Source: Hericium rajendrae
Lineage: Eukaryota > Basidiomycota > Agaricomycetes > Russulales > Hericiaceae
Length of the DNA: 64,000 bases
Direction of reading: 5' to 3'
Assembly: GCA_033439255.1 (NCBI GenBank)
Contig: CM065888.1
Span: 930,001-994,000 of the forward strand
Made by a program: the position numbers and the translations under genes. Position 1 is the first letter of the stretch. Each line of letters starts with the position of its first letter. Below, in pieces: positions 32,595-43,985 of this stretch. The notes below the pieces were generated by a model. That model saw only the letters and a program-made list of their open reading frames with translations. It was not told the DNA's origin and ran no database searches.

Positions 32595-34207
32595 GATGCC
32601 GGTAAGACAACAAACGATTGAGAAAAGTGGACAAGAGACAAGACTGTAGACGACGACAGAGATGTCGTGGAGTTCGACTATGAGTCTAATATCCGGGGTG
32701 TATTAGCGGGGAAGATGAGGAAGGAAGGGCAAGGGCGAGCTCGTCTTATATGTTGGAAAAGCGGCCTCGGCTAGAGCGTTGAAGACAATTTGTATAAACA
32801 GGGAGACAATGAAGTCCGCTAATACCAACACGTGTCCATTATCATGCAGCCTGCAATAACCAGTCGTCGCTAGAGCAACGGACAATAGGAGTGGAATTGC
32901 GCAGAGATGCTAAAATCTCTTTGTGCCATTGAGCCTGGACCAATTTCATTCAGCGCTATTGCTACCCGGGAACGGAATGAAAGCGTACCGGGCACGAGGT
33001 GGTGGACTTATTCCACCACTGCAGCCGGGAAAGTCACGGTGGTGACCGAAAAGCTACAGATCGTCTCCATGTCCGATTTCATTGGGCGTATTCAGGTACC
33101 GCTTATCCTTGAAGCTGTTTCAGAGTAATCGAGGACCGCATTGAGCTCGGTCTAGAGGGAATGAATCAGTGGCATACTCTACATAGTTGACACGGCATAG
33201 AAAACCACAGATTGGTAATGGCCAGCAGTACAATGGATTTTGCGCGTGTGGCATCATATACAAATATAATGTAATATAAATGCGCGCCTTGCAACAATCA
33301 CCGCTGGGTGTAGGAGAATCCCGACGCTCGCCATTATGTGCCGCTTTGGAAGGCACGCATTGACGGCGGAAACGCCCAGGTCAGCGTAGACTGCTTGCTA
33401 CGAAAGCCTGTCGGCTCAGGCCGATGCGTGGACCTTCGTCGTCTCGCGCTTTGGACTCTAGCCTGTGGCTCTCCACGACGAGCGTGCGAAGAGTGCGAAC
33501 CTCTGACCTTTATTCCCACTCGTGGTACCTGCCGTAGGAGATGTAACTGTCAGCATGTTCTTCATACTCATGATTGGGAACTTACAGGGCAGCAGGTCGC
33601 CCATAGACTCGAGGTATGCGCTCCGCAGTGGCTGAATAGGAACGAGTCGTCTCGAGTCGTCCTCAACTTCGGGAGGCGGACGCAGAAGGTCAAATTTTGG
33701 GCAGAGATCGTCCAGTTTATCCTTCCACGATATGAATCGGCATCTCTTGTTGATCAGTATGGTGCGTTGGAAGGGTATGAAAGACAAAACATCACGAATG
33801 CGTTCTGTCAAGAGATATTCCACGTCAATTCAGTTCGAATGAAGCGGAGCAGGCGCCGCGGAGCATTTCCACTCGGCGAATGCCGATCTACTCAACGCCT
33901 CCGACACGTATGGGCGCTTAGATTCTGGAACTCGACGTCCTTGACCGTAGCGACGACGATGTGTGCATTCGCCTCTCAGTTTATTTTCGTGTTCTGAACT
34001 GGGGTTCGCATCGATGTCGGCTTAGACCAAGATCACGTTGTCAAGAGCAGCTGCGAACGGGACTGCGTGGCCAGTGTGTCCAGCTTGAGCCTCATTTAGG
34101 ACTAAAATGTTTCAATTTCGCTGGTCTGCATACACTTTGCGGCAAGTTTTACATGTTTTTTCTGTAACAACTGGCTTGCAGCGTGCTAATGAGATCGCAC
34201 CATATGT
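32595..34207. other. Intergenic with one possible gene fragment
   Basis: No complete gene. The 220-codon plus frame (33338-33997) overlaps a more protein-like minus frame listed separately. The rest shows no signals I can support. Confidence 0.4.
33458..33823 (-). pseudogene. Possible gene fragment, unknown
   Basis: A minus-strand frame reads EYLLTERIRDVLSFIPFQRT, then INKRCRFISWKDKLDDLCPK and VEDDSRRLVPIQPLRSAYLE, with alternating hydrophobic and charged residues like a real globular protein. It continues upstream only in shifted frames (NAHIVVATVKDVEFQNLSAH near 33.95 kb). I find no start or family. It may be a relic of an enzyme gene. Confidence 0.3.
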
Positions 34208-35348
34208 TTAACTGAACCAGGTCGCCCATCTACTCCCCTTTCCCAAGATGATGTTGGCAATTTCCCGAGCCACTACACGGTCTGACTGTTCAGACGGATG
34301 CAGCTCGTCGTACCTTCGAAGACAATGTTAGCCTTTCTTATGCTGGACTAAATTTCTTCACTGCTCACCAAGCGAAGCTATCTCGATCTGTGCCCTCTGC
34401 GTCGGTACAGTTGCCTGTATCACTGGTTGGCTCGAATAGGTTGAACTTGCAGGCATGCACCGCTCCCGTGATATTCAGCGGTGCCGTGCCATTGAGGTAC
34501 TTGGACGGATGATCAAGGATGTCATTGAACAGACTGTGAGAGTCGAAGAGACCTTGATTCATCGACTGTCAATTCGTGCGTGGAACTTCCATAATGTGAA
34601 GAGACTCACCGATGTGGGCGCCTGGCAGAGACGCTGGCAGCGCCTGAAGCATCAGTTCTGCGATCGCGTTCCCTCCAACTGCCAACTCGTTGATGACCAG
34701 GTTCCACTCAGTTCTGTTCCGTGGCTGATTCCAATACCGATTCCAGTACCCATCAACGGAGTAAAGCGGTACTCGCTGAAGAGGGATGATCTGTGGGCGC
34801 CATTTCACGGTCAATCTCCATTTGTCCTAAAAGAAAGGATGACTCACGTTCTGATACAGGAAATTCCTTGCGCCGCTTTTGTACAACGTATTCACCCATC
34901 CAATGGCACACTTCGTCACGTCCACGATTGTCGCGTTGTGCAAGACCTCGCCATTCAGAAGCGTGTTCGGCCCGAGGTCGTTCGTGCCAATCCAAAGCGT
35001 ATAGATGGTCTCGTCCGGCTTCACCTTGATGCTTCCGTTTCCCGTCGCGGCGAAGTACTCAGGCAGCTCGTTTTGCACAACGGACGGGAATGGTGTCGGG
35101 GTAAGGAGGTCAGAGCACGCGGCCCCGGAGTGGGCGAACGGAAAAAGGTTGACATGCGCGTAGTCTGCGACATAAACCGGCCACTGCGTGCCATTGTTGC
35201 TGGGTATAGCTACGTCCGTGTAGGAGTCGCCAAAGGTAACGAGGTTTTTTATCTGGCCAGGCTTAGGACCATGGGCTGCGGTTCTCGTCCGAGGCGATAT
35301 GGCGAGGACAGATGTGATGAAGGTGAGTAAAGTAATTGAAGGCATCAT
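34208..35348 (-). CDS. CE16-like SGNH/GDSL acetylesterase, copy 1
   Basis: A secreted esterase of the SGNH/GDSL superfamily, most like carbohydrate esterase family 16, which removes acetyl groups from plant cell-wall oligosaccharides. A hydrophobic signal peptide (MMPSITLLTFITSVLAI) precedes the mature start. Block I is NLVTFGDSYTD with the catalytic Ser (about residue 40). The WIGTNDLGPN block carries the oxyanion Asn, and the last exon has YDELHPSEQSDRVV with the catalytic Asp and His. N-glycosylation sequons are frequent (NGS, NAT, NGT). About four exons with short introns; stop TAA at 34208-34210. First in a four-gene head-to-tail array; all copies share the GxGSxWAxWFS C-terminus. Confidence 0.85.
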
Positions 35349-35750
35349 GAGCGAGACTGAGGTCCTGTCTCAGCCATGCGGACCGCCAGGTCATTTATAT
35401 CTCTGTCGCCTCCATCTGACGAACATTCTCGTGACAGACTCGTAGACAGAGCGCGCCGGCCTCTTCCATCGCATTGCTTCAATGGTCACGTTGGCGCGCG
35501 CGAAGCGCGGAAATGCGGAGCATCGAGATAGCGAAGCTGAGTGAGATGAGGGAAGAACGTCACTCAAGGAAACTGCTTCTTTTCAGCTCTGGCGGCGGTT
35601 GTAAGGACTGTTCTACCAACGATGACTGGCTTTCCTCATCTTGAGTCTGATAAATCTATGGCGAGTAGTGCAGCGACGTTCCTTCTCTAAGTCTGACTGA
35701 CGCGGACGAAGCCAATTAAATGTTCAGGCATGGAGACAATCCCAGTCCAT
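35349..35750. other. Upstream region of esterase copy 1
   Basis: 400 bp with no gene. It serves as promoter of copy 1 and 3' flank of copy 2. Confidence 0.5.
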
Positions 35751-36907
35751 CTAGCTAAACCAGGCGGCCCATTTACTCCCCTTGCCGGAAATGACATTCG
35801 CGATTTCGCGAGCTACGACGCGATCTGATTGTTCAGATGGATGCAGCTCGTCGTACCTGTCACGACAACGATCAGCACCTCCATCTCAGAGTAGGACAAC
35901 ACAATTCCTCACCAAGCGAAGCTATCTCTGTCCGTTCCCTCTGCATCCGTGCAGTCACCTGGGTCGCTGGTGGACTCGCCAATTTTGAACTTGCATGCAT
36001 GCACCGCGCCCGTGATGTTCAGGGGGGCCGTACCGTTGAGGTATCGAGATGGGTTGTCAAGAATATCGTTGAACAGGCTGTGCGAGTCGAATAGACCTTG
36101 CTTCACAACGTCAGTCCGTGCATAGGTCATTTAACATTTATACGGACTAACCGATATGTGCTCCTGGCAGAGACGCGGGCAATGTCTGAAGCATCAACTC
36201 CGCGATTTCGTTCCCAGAAACAGCCAACTCGTTAATGAACAGGTTCCACGCAGTCGTGTTGCGCTCGGCAGTCCAATAGCGGTTCGGGTATGAGTCGACT
36301 GCATACAACGGCAACCGCTGTAGAGGAACAATCTACGTGCGTCATTGGCGGGATATCTTCAGCAACGGCAGTTCCGGAAATATTGTGTGAGCTCACGTAC
36401 ATTTTGGTACAGGAAGTTCCGCGCACCGCTTCTATAAAGCGTATTGATCCATCCAACCGCGCATTTGGTCACATCCACAATCGTAGCATTGTTCACGACG
36501 CCCCCAGTCAAGAGCGTGTTTGGCCCGAGGTCGTTCGTGCCAATCCATAGTGTGTATATCGTCTCCTCCGGGTTCACCCTGATGCTCCTGTTACCCACAG
36601 CTGCGAAATACTCCGGCAGCTCATTCTGCACTACCGCGGGAAACGGGCGGGGCGTGAGCAGTTGCGAGCACGGTGCACCGGAGTGCGCGAATGGGAAGAG
36701 GTTCAGGTGCGCGTAGCCGGCGGCGTAGACGGGCCACTGTGTGCCGTTGTTGCTGACGATAGTCACGTCGGTGTAGGAGTCGCCGAAGGTGACAAGGTTT
36801 TTGATTTGCCCCGGCCTAGGACCTCGGGCCGCCGTAGCTGAGGCCGCTGGTGACGGTAAGGCCAGGAGAGCAGTCGCGAGGGCGGTGAGCGAGACAGCGA
36901 AGTGCAT
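35751..36907 (-). CDS. CE16-like SGNH/GDSL acetylesterase, copy 2
   Basis: The preferred start is MHFAVSLTALATALLALPSP at 36907, a good signal peptide; an in-frame Met lies 11 codons upstream (36940). The protein shows GDSYTDVTIVSNNGTQWPV, LWIGTNDLGPNTLLTGGVVN and YDELHPSEQSDRVVAREIAN. It is closest to copy 1 in the exon encoding KQGLFDSHSLFNDILDNPSR. It appears intact, with stop TAG at 35751-35753. Confidence 0.85.
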
Positions 36908-37279
36908 GATTGACGCGATGGGTAACGTTCGCTGCAACATCCCAGTTCGCTGGGTAGCTTATATGTCTGCAATGTCGTGCTCAACAAAAGCTGTGACGCG
37001 TAGAATCTTGATGGACAGATCATCAGCTTTCGTGCGCTGAAAACAAGGTCACGTTGGCGCGACGCGTACGTGAACCTACGTGAACGCGGTCCGCGGAGAA
37101 ATAGGAAGCAAAGCGTCCATAAGGGTCTCCCAGCGGTCTTGCAATTGTGTCCGAACAGCGACGAGTCCCATGACTGATTTGAACGCTGAAAATATCCGTG
37201 GCAAGTACTACCTGAGGTTTATTTTCACAGTCGGACTGAGGCAGGTTATACATAGCTGAAAGACGGCCCCATGACGCGC
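36908..37279. other. Spacer between esterase copies 2 and 3
   Basis: About 370 bp. No gene supported; it contains the promoter of copy 2. Confidence 0.5.
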
Positions 37280-38437
37280 TTAACTAAACCAGGTTGCCCA
37301 TTTACTTCCCTTACCCTGGATGACGTTGACGAACTCGTGAGCGACAATGCGGTCCGTCTGTTCAGACGGGTGCAGCTCGTCGTACCTTCGCGGCCCAGCC
37401 ATGTTTAGTTTTTCATGCCTCACCAGATCGTGCTAGGACTCACCAAACGAAGCTATCCTTGTCCGTGCCAGTGGCAATGGTGCAGACGCCTGGGTCGCTG
37501 GTCGACTCGTTCACCTGAAACTGACAGGAAATTACCGATCCTGTGGTATTGAAAGGTGCGGTGCCATTCAGATATTCGGAAGGATTATTGAGAATGTCGT
37601 TGAAGAGGCTATGGGAGTCGAATAGCGCTTTTACGTGCATGGTCAGTATGTAGCCATGATCCTACTGCAGGCTCGAGCGAGTGGCTCACCGATGTGGGCA
37701 CCCGGCAGAGACGACGGCAGGTTTTGGAGCAATAGCTCCGCGATTTCATTACCGGCGACAGCCAGTTCGTTGATGAACAAGTGCCATTCGGTCGTGTTCC
37801 GAGGTGCTGTCCAGTACTTGTCAGGATACGAGTTCACAGCATAAAGCGGAAGCCGCTCGAGAGGGACGATCTACGTAGCTCTTTCAGCAACACTGACGAC
37901 TCGGGAAAAACACGCAGCTATGCCACGCACGTTTTGATATATGAAATTCCTAGCTCCGCTTCTATACAGCGTCTGCATCCACTGAATGACACATTTCGTC
38001 GTATCCACGATCGTGGCATTGTTGATCTCTCCTCCGGTTAAGAGCGTATTCGGGCCCAAGTCGTTCGTCCCGATCCACAGCGAGTAGATGGTATCTTCGC
38101 TCTTCACCTCGATGCTCCCATTGTTCACCCGGGCGAAATACTCCGGGAGTTCATTCTGTATGACGGCGGGAAACTGGCGCGGCGTCAGCGACTGGTTGCA
38201 CGTTGCGCCGGCGTGCGCGAACGGGAAGAGGTTGAGATGCGCGTAGCCGGCGACATAGACAGGCCACGGCGTGCCGCCGTTGCTGTCGACCGTCACGTCC
38301 GTGTAGGAGTCGCCGAAGGTGACGAAGTTCTTGATCTGGCCTGGCCTGGGGCCGAGTGCTGGCGCCACTGGGGCAGCCCACGACGAAGATGCTAGCAGAA
38401 GGGACGCAAGGGAGGCGAATGCTGCTGCTGGACGCAT
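37280..38437 (-). CDS. CE16-like SGNH/GDSL acetylesterase, copy 3
   Basis: MRPAAAFASLASLLLASSSW is a signal peptide, followed by the conserved LGPRPGQIKNFVTFGDSYTD block, TIYSLWIGTNDLGPNTLLTG, and the His block DELHPSEQTDRIVAHEFVN. Together with copy 4 it forms a subgroup (MRPA start, QIKNFVTF instead of QIKNLVTF, Cys in YAHLNLFPFAHAGATCNQ). It is intact by eye; stop TAA at 37280-37282. Confidence 0.85.
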
Positions 38438-39385
38438 GATTAGCGAGGCCCGCGGACGTCTGACTTACGGGTGTTTGCTCACAATGAAATTTATCCCTTT
38501 GGACTGTGTGTATTAGAAGGTAACGGTGGCACGTCGACCAGAGCTGCATGCACTGCGTCACTGAAAATAGCTTGAGACACACCTGTATGCGGCGAAATAG
38601 GAAGCGGACGTTCGATGTGGAAGGAGTTGAGGGGACCTAGTAGTCCCGAATGGCGAGTTCGCTGACTATTCAGACGGGCCGCCAGCGGTATTTGCGGTGC
38701 GGTCGGGGACAGCACGCATCCATCGAGCAGACATGGTGTAATGCGGGTTCAAGCGCGCGCGATCCTCCATGGTGATCAAGAAGTTCGACCTTCGCGCGGC
38801 CCGCTACATGAGTAAGATCAGCCATTTGCTCCAACGCGTGATATCAGTAAAACGCTGGTCTTGATGAGATAACTACGTCCGAGATACTTCAATAATGAAG
38901 AAAGGTGAGACGCAATGGTCGCTTAATCTGAGAACATGATGGCTATAACCGCCAGCGATCTGGACGAAATTCAGAGAATAGACGCGTCAGAACGTGCAGA
39001 GACAATTCAGAGACGTACCAGAGCCTTCTCTGCCATCCTTTTTCCTGAACAAAAATTGCCCGTTCAAATTGGAAAGTCGACTGTATCGAGATCGAGGAGC
39101 GTGATGTGGCCAAAGTCCACGAGAACGATGTTCTAGACTATATTCAAGAGTCAGTATGTCGTTCAAGCGCTGCGATCGTCTACAAGCGGCCTCGACCCAT
39201 AGAAGCAAAGCCAGAATACGCATGCAGTCGCGTCCAATGCCCTTAAAACACAGAATGACTTTCTTCTGTGTGAAGTCTGCTCGGAGACTAAGTACTACCA
39301 GAGGTTAATTTTCATAGTCGAGCTGACGCAGGTTATATATAGCCAGAGGGGGTATACATAGCTGAAAGATGGTCCTATGACGCGC
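38438..39385. other. Spacer between esterase copies 3 and 4
   Basis: About 950 bp without a gene. The distal part (38600-38960) resembles the region upstream of copy 4 (40720-41090): both contain GACTATTCAGACGGGCCGCC and a CAAGCGCGCGCGAT stretch. The duplicated unit therefore included the promoter. Confidence 0.6.
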
Positions 39386-40541
39386 TTAACTAAACCAGGT
39401 CGCCCATTTACTTCCATTACCCTGGATGATGTTCACGAACTCGTGAGCGACGATGCGGTCCGTTTGTTCAGACGGGTGCAGCTCATCGAGCCTTTGCGGA
39501 CAAGCCATGGTTAGCCTTTCATACCTTGCCAGATCATTCTAGGACTCACCAGACGAAGCTGTCCTTGTCCGTGCCAGATGCAACGGCGCAGTCGCCTGCG
39601 TCGCTGGTCGACTCGTTCACCTGGAGCTGACACGAAATTATCGATCCTGTGGTGTTCAAAGGTGCGGTACCATTCAGATATTCAGAAGGGTGGTCAAGGA
39701 TATCGTTGAATAGGCCATGGGAATCGAACAGCGCTTTTACATGCAGGGTCAGTATACAGCCACGATCCTACTGCAGGGTCGAGCGAGCGGCTTACCAATG
39801 TGGGCGCCCGGCAGAGACGCTGGCAGGTTCTGGAGCAATAGCTCCGCGATTTCATTACCGGCGGCGACCAGTTCGCTGATGAACAGGTGCCACTCGGTCG
39901 TGTTCCGGGGTGCCGTCCAGTAATGATTCGGATACGAGTTCACAGCATAAAGTGGAACCCGCTCGAGAGGGACGATCTGGACGGCCCCTTCAGCACTACT
40001 GACGAGGAAGCACAAGTGAAGTCTGACCACGTACATTTTGATATATGAAATTCCTAGCCCCGCTTTTGTACAGCGTCTGTATCCAGTGAATAGCGCACAT
40101 TGTCGTATCCACGATCGTCGGGTTGTGGATAACTCCTCCAGTCAAGAGAGTATTCGGGCCCAGGTCATTTGTCCCGATCCACAGCGAGTAGATGGTGTCG
40201 TCGCCCTCCACCTTGATGCTCCCGTTGTTCACCCGCGCGAAGTACTCCGGGAGTTCGTCCTGCATGACGGCGGGGTACTGCCGCGGCGTCAGCGTCTGGT
40301 TGCACGTCGCGCCAGCGTGCGCGAACGGGAAGAGGTTGAGGTCCGCGTAGCCGGCGACGTAGACGGGCCACGTCGTGCTGCCGTTGATGTCGATCGTCAC
40401 GTCCGTATAGGAGTCGCCGAAGGTGACGAAGTTCTTGATCTGGCCTGGCCTGGGGCCGAGTGCTGGCGTCGCTGGGGCAGCCCGCGAGGAAGATGCGAGC
40501 AGAATGAATGCAATGGGGGTGAAAACTACTGCTGGACGCAT
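39386..40541 (-). CDS. CE16-like SGNH/GDSL acetylesterase, copy 4
   Basis: MRPAVVFTPIAFILLASSSR is the signal peptide. GDSYTDVTIDINGSTTWPV, WIGTNDLGPNTLLTGGVIHN and LDELHPSEQTDRIVAHEFVN mark the catalytic blocks. Copies 3 and 4 are very similar over coding sequence, introns and both flanks, so this is the most recent duplication of the array. Stop TAA at 39386-39388. Substrate differences between copies cannot be read from sequence alone. Confidence 0.85.
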
Positions 40542-41094
40542 GGTAAACGAAATTCGCAGATGTCTCACCAATGCCTGTTCAGAATGAAATTTATACCTTC
40601 GGACTTTATGTATTGGAAAGTCACTGTGACACATCCCCCTCCGTATCAATCGTCTGCTTCATAATTTGTTGCGTACAGGTATGCCTCGAGCCATTGCGAT
40701 CACCTCTGTGTATATTCTCAGCGAACAGCGCATGTAGCTTTGGTCACCGACGAGGGGAGCTAATAGTCCTGAATGGCTAGTTCATTGACTATTCAGACGG
40801 GCCGCCGGCTGTATTTGCGATGCAGTCGGGGATAGCGCACATCCATTGTGCAGGCATGGTGTGATGCGAGTTCAAGCGCGCGCGATATGCTCCACGATGG
40901 TCAAGAAGTATGACCGTCGGGCGGCCCGCAACGTGAATAGAACAAGCCATTTGTTGCAGTGAATGACATTAACAAGACGCTGGTCTTGATGAGACAACCG
41001 CGTCCAAGATACTTTAATAATGAAGAAAAGGTAAGAAGCAAGCAATAACTGGTCGCATAATCTGAAAACATAAGGGCTATAACCACCTATTCCA
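40542..41094. other. Promoter region of esterase copy 4
   Basis: 550 bp without a gene. It shares blocks with the region upstream of copy 3. Confidence 0.5.
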
Positions 41095-42672
41095 TCAATC
41101 ATACTTGGACATCTCTGCATCCAACGCATCCATATCAATGGACATGTCCCCGTAGTCGTAGCTCGAGTCGGCCTCGGCCGGCGCAGGCGGGGAAGGCACT
41201 CGGCGCGGTGGCGGGGGAGGCGATGGATTGGGCGTCGGAAGCCGTGAAGGCAGTTGGGATGGCGGTTTGGTATGGTGCGGGCGCGCCAAGGGGGGCTTGA
41301 AAGGGCGTTGGCGTTTGGGGAGGCTTTGAGAAGGTGTAATTCCGAAGCTGGTTGTATTGTGGGTTCGTCGCATACCCAAGGCAGGTGGGCGTTGTGAGAG
41401 GCGTGGGGGCTGGGCAGCAGCAGCTGAAGAATGGGCTCCTTCGACGCTCCTATCGTGAGGCAGACCTTGCGGTTTGTCCACCGTAGTATGAGACAGATAT
41501 TGAGGAGGACAGTATCTAGCGGTCGCTTGCGATGATGGTGCGGAAGACGTCGATGGACCATCAATAGGACATTCCCCGTAAACAGAATTTGGCTGTGGAG
41601 CACTTGTCGATCTAGATGAAGTGGACGATGACTGCACCGCCCGACTAGGAGGACTCGGCGTGGGTTCGCTACTGGTTGTAACAGGTGTCTGAGAATGTGG
41701 AGGAACATTTGTGGGTGTTGACGGAGTAGATGCAGATGCCGAGGAGACGTCGGAGGTATCTGCAACTAATTGCGGCATTTGCGATAAGTTCCATGAGCCA
41801 GTAGTGTCGATACGGGGGAATAAAGGGGTATCGACGTCCATACTGCAGGTATCGTCATCGTTATCAAATGAAGTGCTGGTGGCAGATATCATTGCCTGAC
41901 TGAACTTTGCGGCACTTTGATCGACTGCAGTGCCTTTACCCTTGCTGGTACCAATGTTCGTCTGATCGAGAAGTTCTCCTGAACCCTGTCGGTCCAAAGC
42001 CTCAGCGCGCACAGACCCCTTGTCCTTAGTCTTGGCTCGGAGAAAGGTCGGTGTCTGTGATTCTCTGTTTCGAGGCCTTCTAGTTACAGGGTCCGAATGC
42101 CGACGGGAAGTTTGCTGTTCTTGTAGGCCCTTCCACTTCATCTTTTCGCGCGCGTTCTGATCGACCTGCGCGGACACGGTCTTTAGCATGCTAAAGAAGT
42201 CTTTCGGCTCCTCAAGAGGAACGCCAGAGTTGAGTTTCGCATGTTTAGCAGAACCATGTCTGACATTACGGGGGTGGGTGCGTGTCGTGGATGCAGGAGG
42301 GCCCATTCGCGAGGAATGTGCAGGAAGAGCCTTTGATGAAGAAGCCTCTGAGAAGAGCGGTACTGGAGGACGCTCGGCAGATGTTATCTGAGCTTTCCTG
42401 CGAGCTGTTAGATACTGAGATGAGAATGGCTTCGGGGAATAAAATGATGCTAGCTCACGACGCGAGACCGGCTCTGCCGCTTTGTTTATGAGTGCCTTGA
42501 GTGCAGGATTGGCACTTTGTGAGTTCTGCCACTGCACATGGTCGATATCTGCCGCATAATCGGAGGCAAAGGTGCGAGCATGGACTTGGGTTGCTGTGAG
42601 CTGAGAAGATGCTGGCACAGTCGTCTCGTTCGTCTCGGAGTCGGAAGAATCCATGACGTGGTCGGTGTTCAT
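41095..42672 (-). CDS. Large intrinsically disordered hypothetical protein (525 aa)
   Basis: A single uninterrupted frame of 525 codons (MNTDHVMDSSDSETNETTVP to DMSIDMDALDAEMSKYD). It is rich in Ser, Pro, Thr and Gln throughout, with poly-Pro (PSPPPPPRRVPSPPAPAEAD) near the C-terminus. Short conserved-looking islands are NPALKALINKAAEPVSRREL, KDFFSMLKTVSAQVDQNARE, QRPFKPPLA and the acidic YDYGDMSIDMDALDAEM end. Such islands suggest short linear binding motifs. No catalytic domain is visible. I do not recognise the gene; a nuclear scaffold is a guess. Intronless structure is unusual for this window. Confidence 0.65.
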   Translation of the reverse strand: MNTDHVMDSSDSETNETTVPASSQLTATQVHARTFASDYAADIDHVQWQNSQSANPALKALINKAAEPVSRRELASFYSPKPFSSQYLTARRKAQITSAERPPVPLFSEASSSKALPAHSSRMGPPASTTRTHPRNVRHGSAKHAKLNSGVPLEEPKDFFSMLKTVSAQVDQNAREKMKWKGLQEQQTSRRHSDPVTRRPRNRESQTPTFLRAKTKDKGSVRAEALDRQGSGELLDQTNIGTSKGKGTAVDQSAAKFSQAMISATSTSFDNDDDTCSMDVDTPLFPRIDTTGSWNLSQMPQLVADTSDVSSASASTPSTPTNVPPHSQTPVTTSSEPTPSPPSRAVQSSSTSSRSTSAPQPNSVYGECPIDGPSTSSAPSSQATARYCPPQYLSHTTVDKPQGLPHDRSVEGAHSSAAAAQPPRLSQRPPALGMRRTHNTTSFGITPSQSLPKRQRPFKPPLARPHHTKPPSQLPSRLPTPNPSPPPPPRRVPSPPAPAEADSSYDYGDMSIDMDALDAEMSKYD

Positions 42673-43985
42673 GATGGAAACTGCGATATAAGATGGTATT
42701 ATATGTGCCAGGACAATGTCCGAATATTGGAATGGGCTGGTTCCACGATGAAAAGGCGGCTTTGGGAGCTTAAAAATGCATTATTGTGAATTGGCCTTTG
42801 GAAACTCAGAGGACGCAAGCCACCTACCGACTATCTGCACCACAATTAAATTTGAGCCGCCTCTAAGTTTCCATTGATGAGCAAGACTGTGGAATGAAGA
42901 AGAGAATAGGTAGCAGTGTCCAAGCAATGGCGGCTCGTCGAAAAATCGGGGAGGTCCCAACGACGGGCGTCTAGCCAATAGCCAACGGGCGCGTCGGACA
43001 CGATCACGTGGCACGCGCGTAAGTGGCGCAACAAGGCTGGCAGGGCGCTTAACCAGCTTTTTGGCAGCAACACTCATGTCCCTCAACGCTGCATGCTCCT
43101 CTTTGTCGGACAGCTACGACGACGTCGGCGTGCTTTGGCCATTTGATGGGACACTCTATAGTAATTGAGGTAAAGTGTTTTGTTGAGGTTCTTGTTCACA
43201 TGAATCGTTTGACACCTGCGCATCTTCTGTTCCCTCGATACGGCGCGGCGCAGTGGCTTATACGATTGCAAGGGCTTATCTACAACGTACTGAAGCGCGA
43301 AGGCTTGCTTGTATGTGACAGGTACATGCACGCTTTATTGCACGGCCATGCCAATGGAAGTAGAACTTTGGATTGCTTAGGGTGTGTCCCGGATTTTGTT
43401 GTCTACGCGACACGATGCTCAATAGATCATGGACAGCATGTCCAGCTCTGAGGTCGTGATTTGACAGTGGCGACGGGCTGACATCCCAGGAAATCGGATC
43501 TCGTATGATTATCAAGATTTCCCCGACGTATCAAGGTCCCTCTTACGCAGAAACATCCGCATCTATCATTTTTTTTCCGGCGCTGCAGATGGTGGCGGAC
43601 TCGAGTTCGCTGGGTGCGCCCGAGCGTGAGGCGCATAGCTGGCGTATCCGCATTCAAAGAATGCTCCGTTCATCCCCTCGTTGTGGCAGCACTGTCTGTG
43701 CGGTCTCCGGGATCCCTCTCCTCGCTCGTGTCCTGCGTTCCGCATCGCTGGGTCAGGTTGTGATAGCTGATTCACTGTGGGACAAAATGTACGTAAATCA
43801 ACAAACAACCGACATTCGTCTGTATGTAAACCCTTCAGCAACTCGTCCATTGTCTTTAACAGATTTTGGCACAAAGACGAACGATGCCTAGCAAGATACA
43901 TTGACTCTCTATGGCGCGCTCTCGATAACGCTCCCCCACTTAGTTCTTTTGCTAAGCATTCGTTTTCTAGGCAGCACCATTCGAC
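42673..43985. other. Intergenic, no gene seen
   Basis: 1.3 kb with short, overlapping frames on both strands. Nothing has exon structure or domain features I can defend. Confidence 0.45.
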
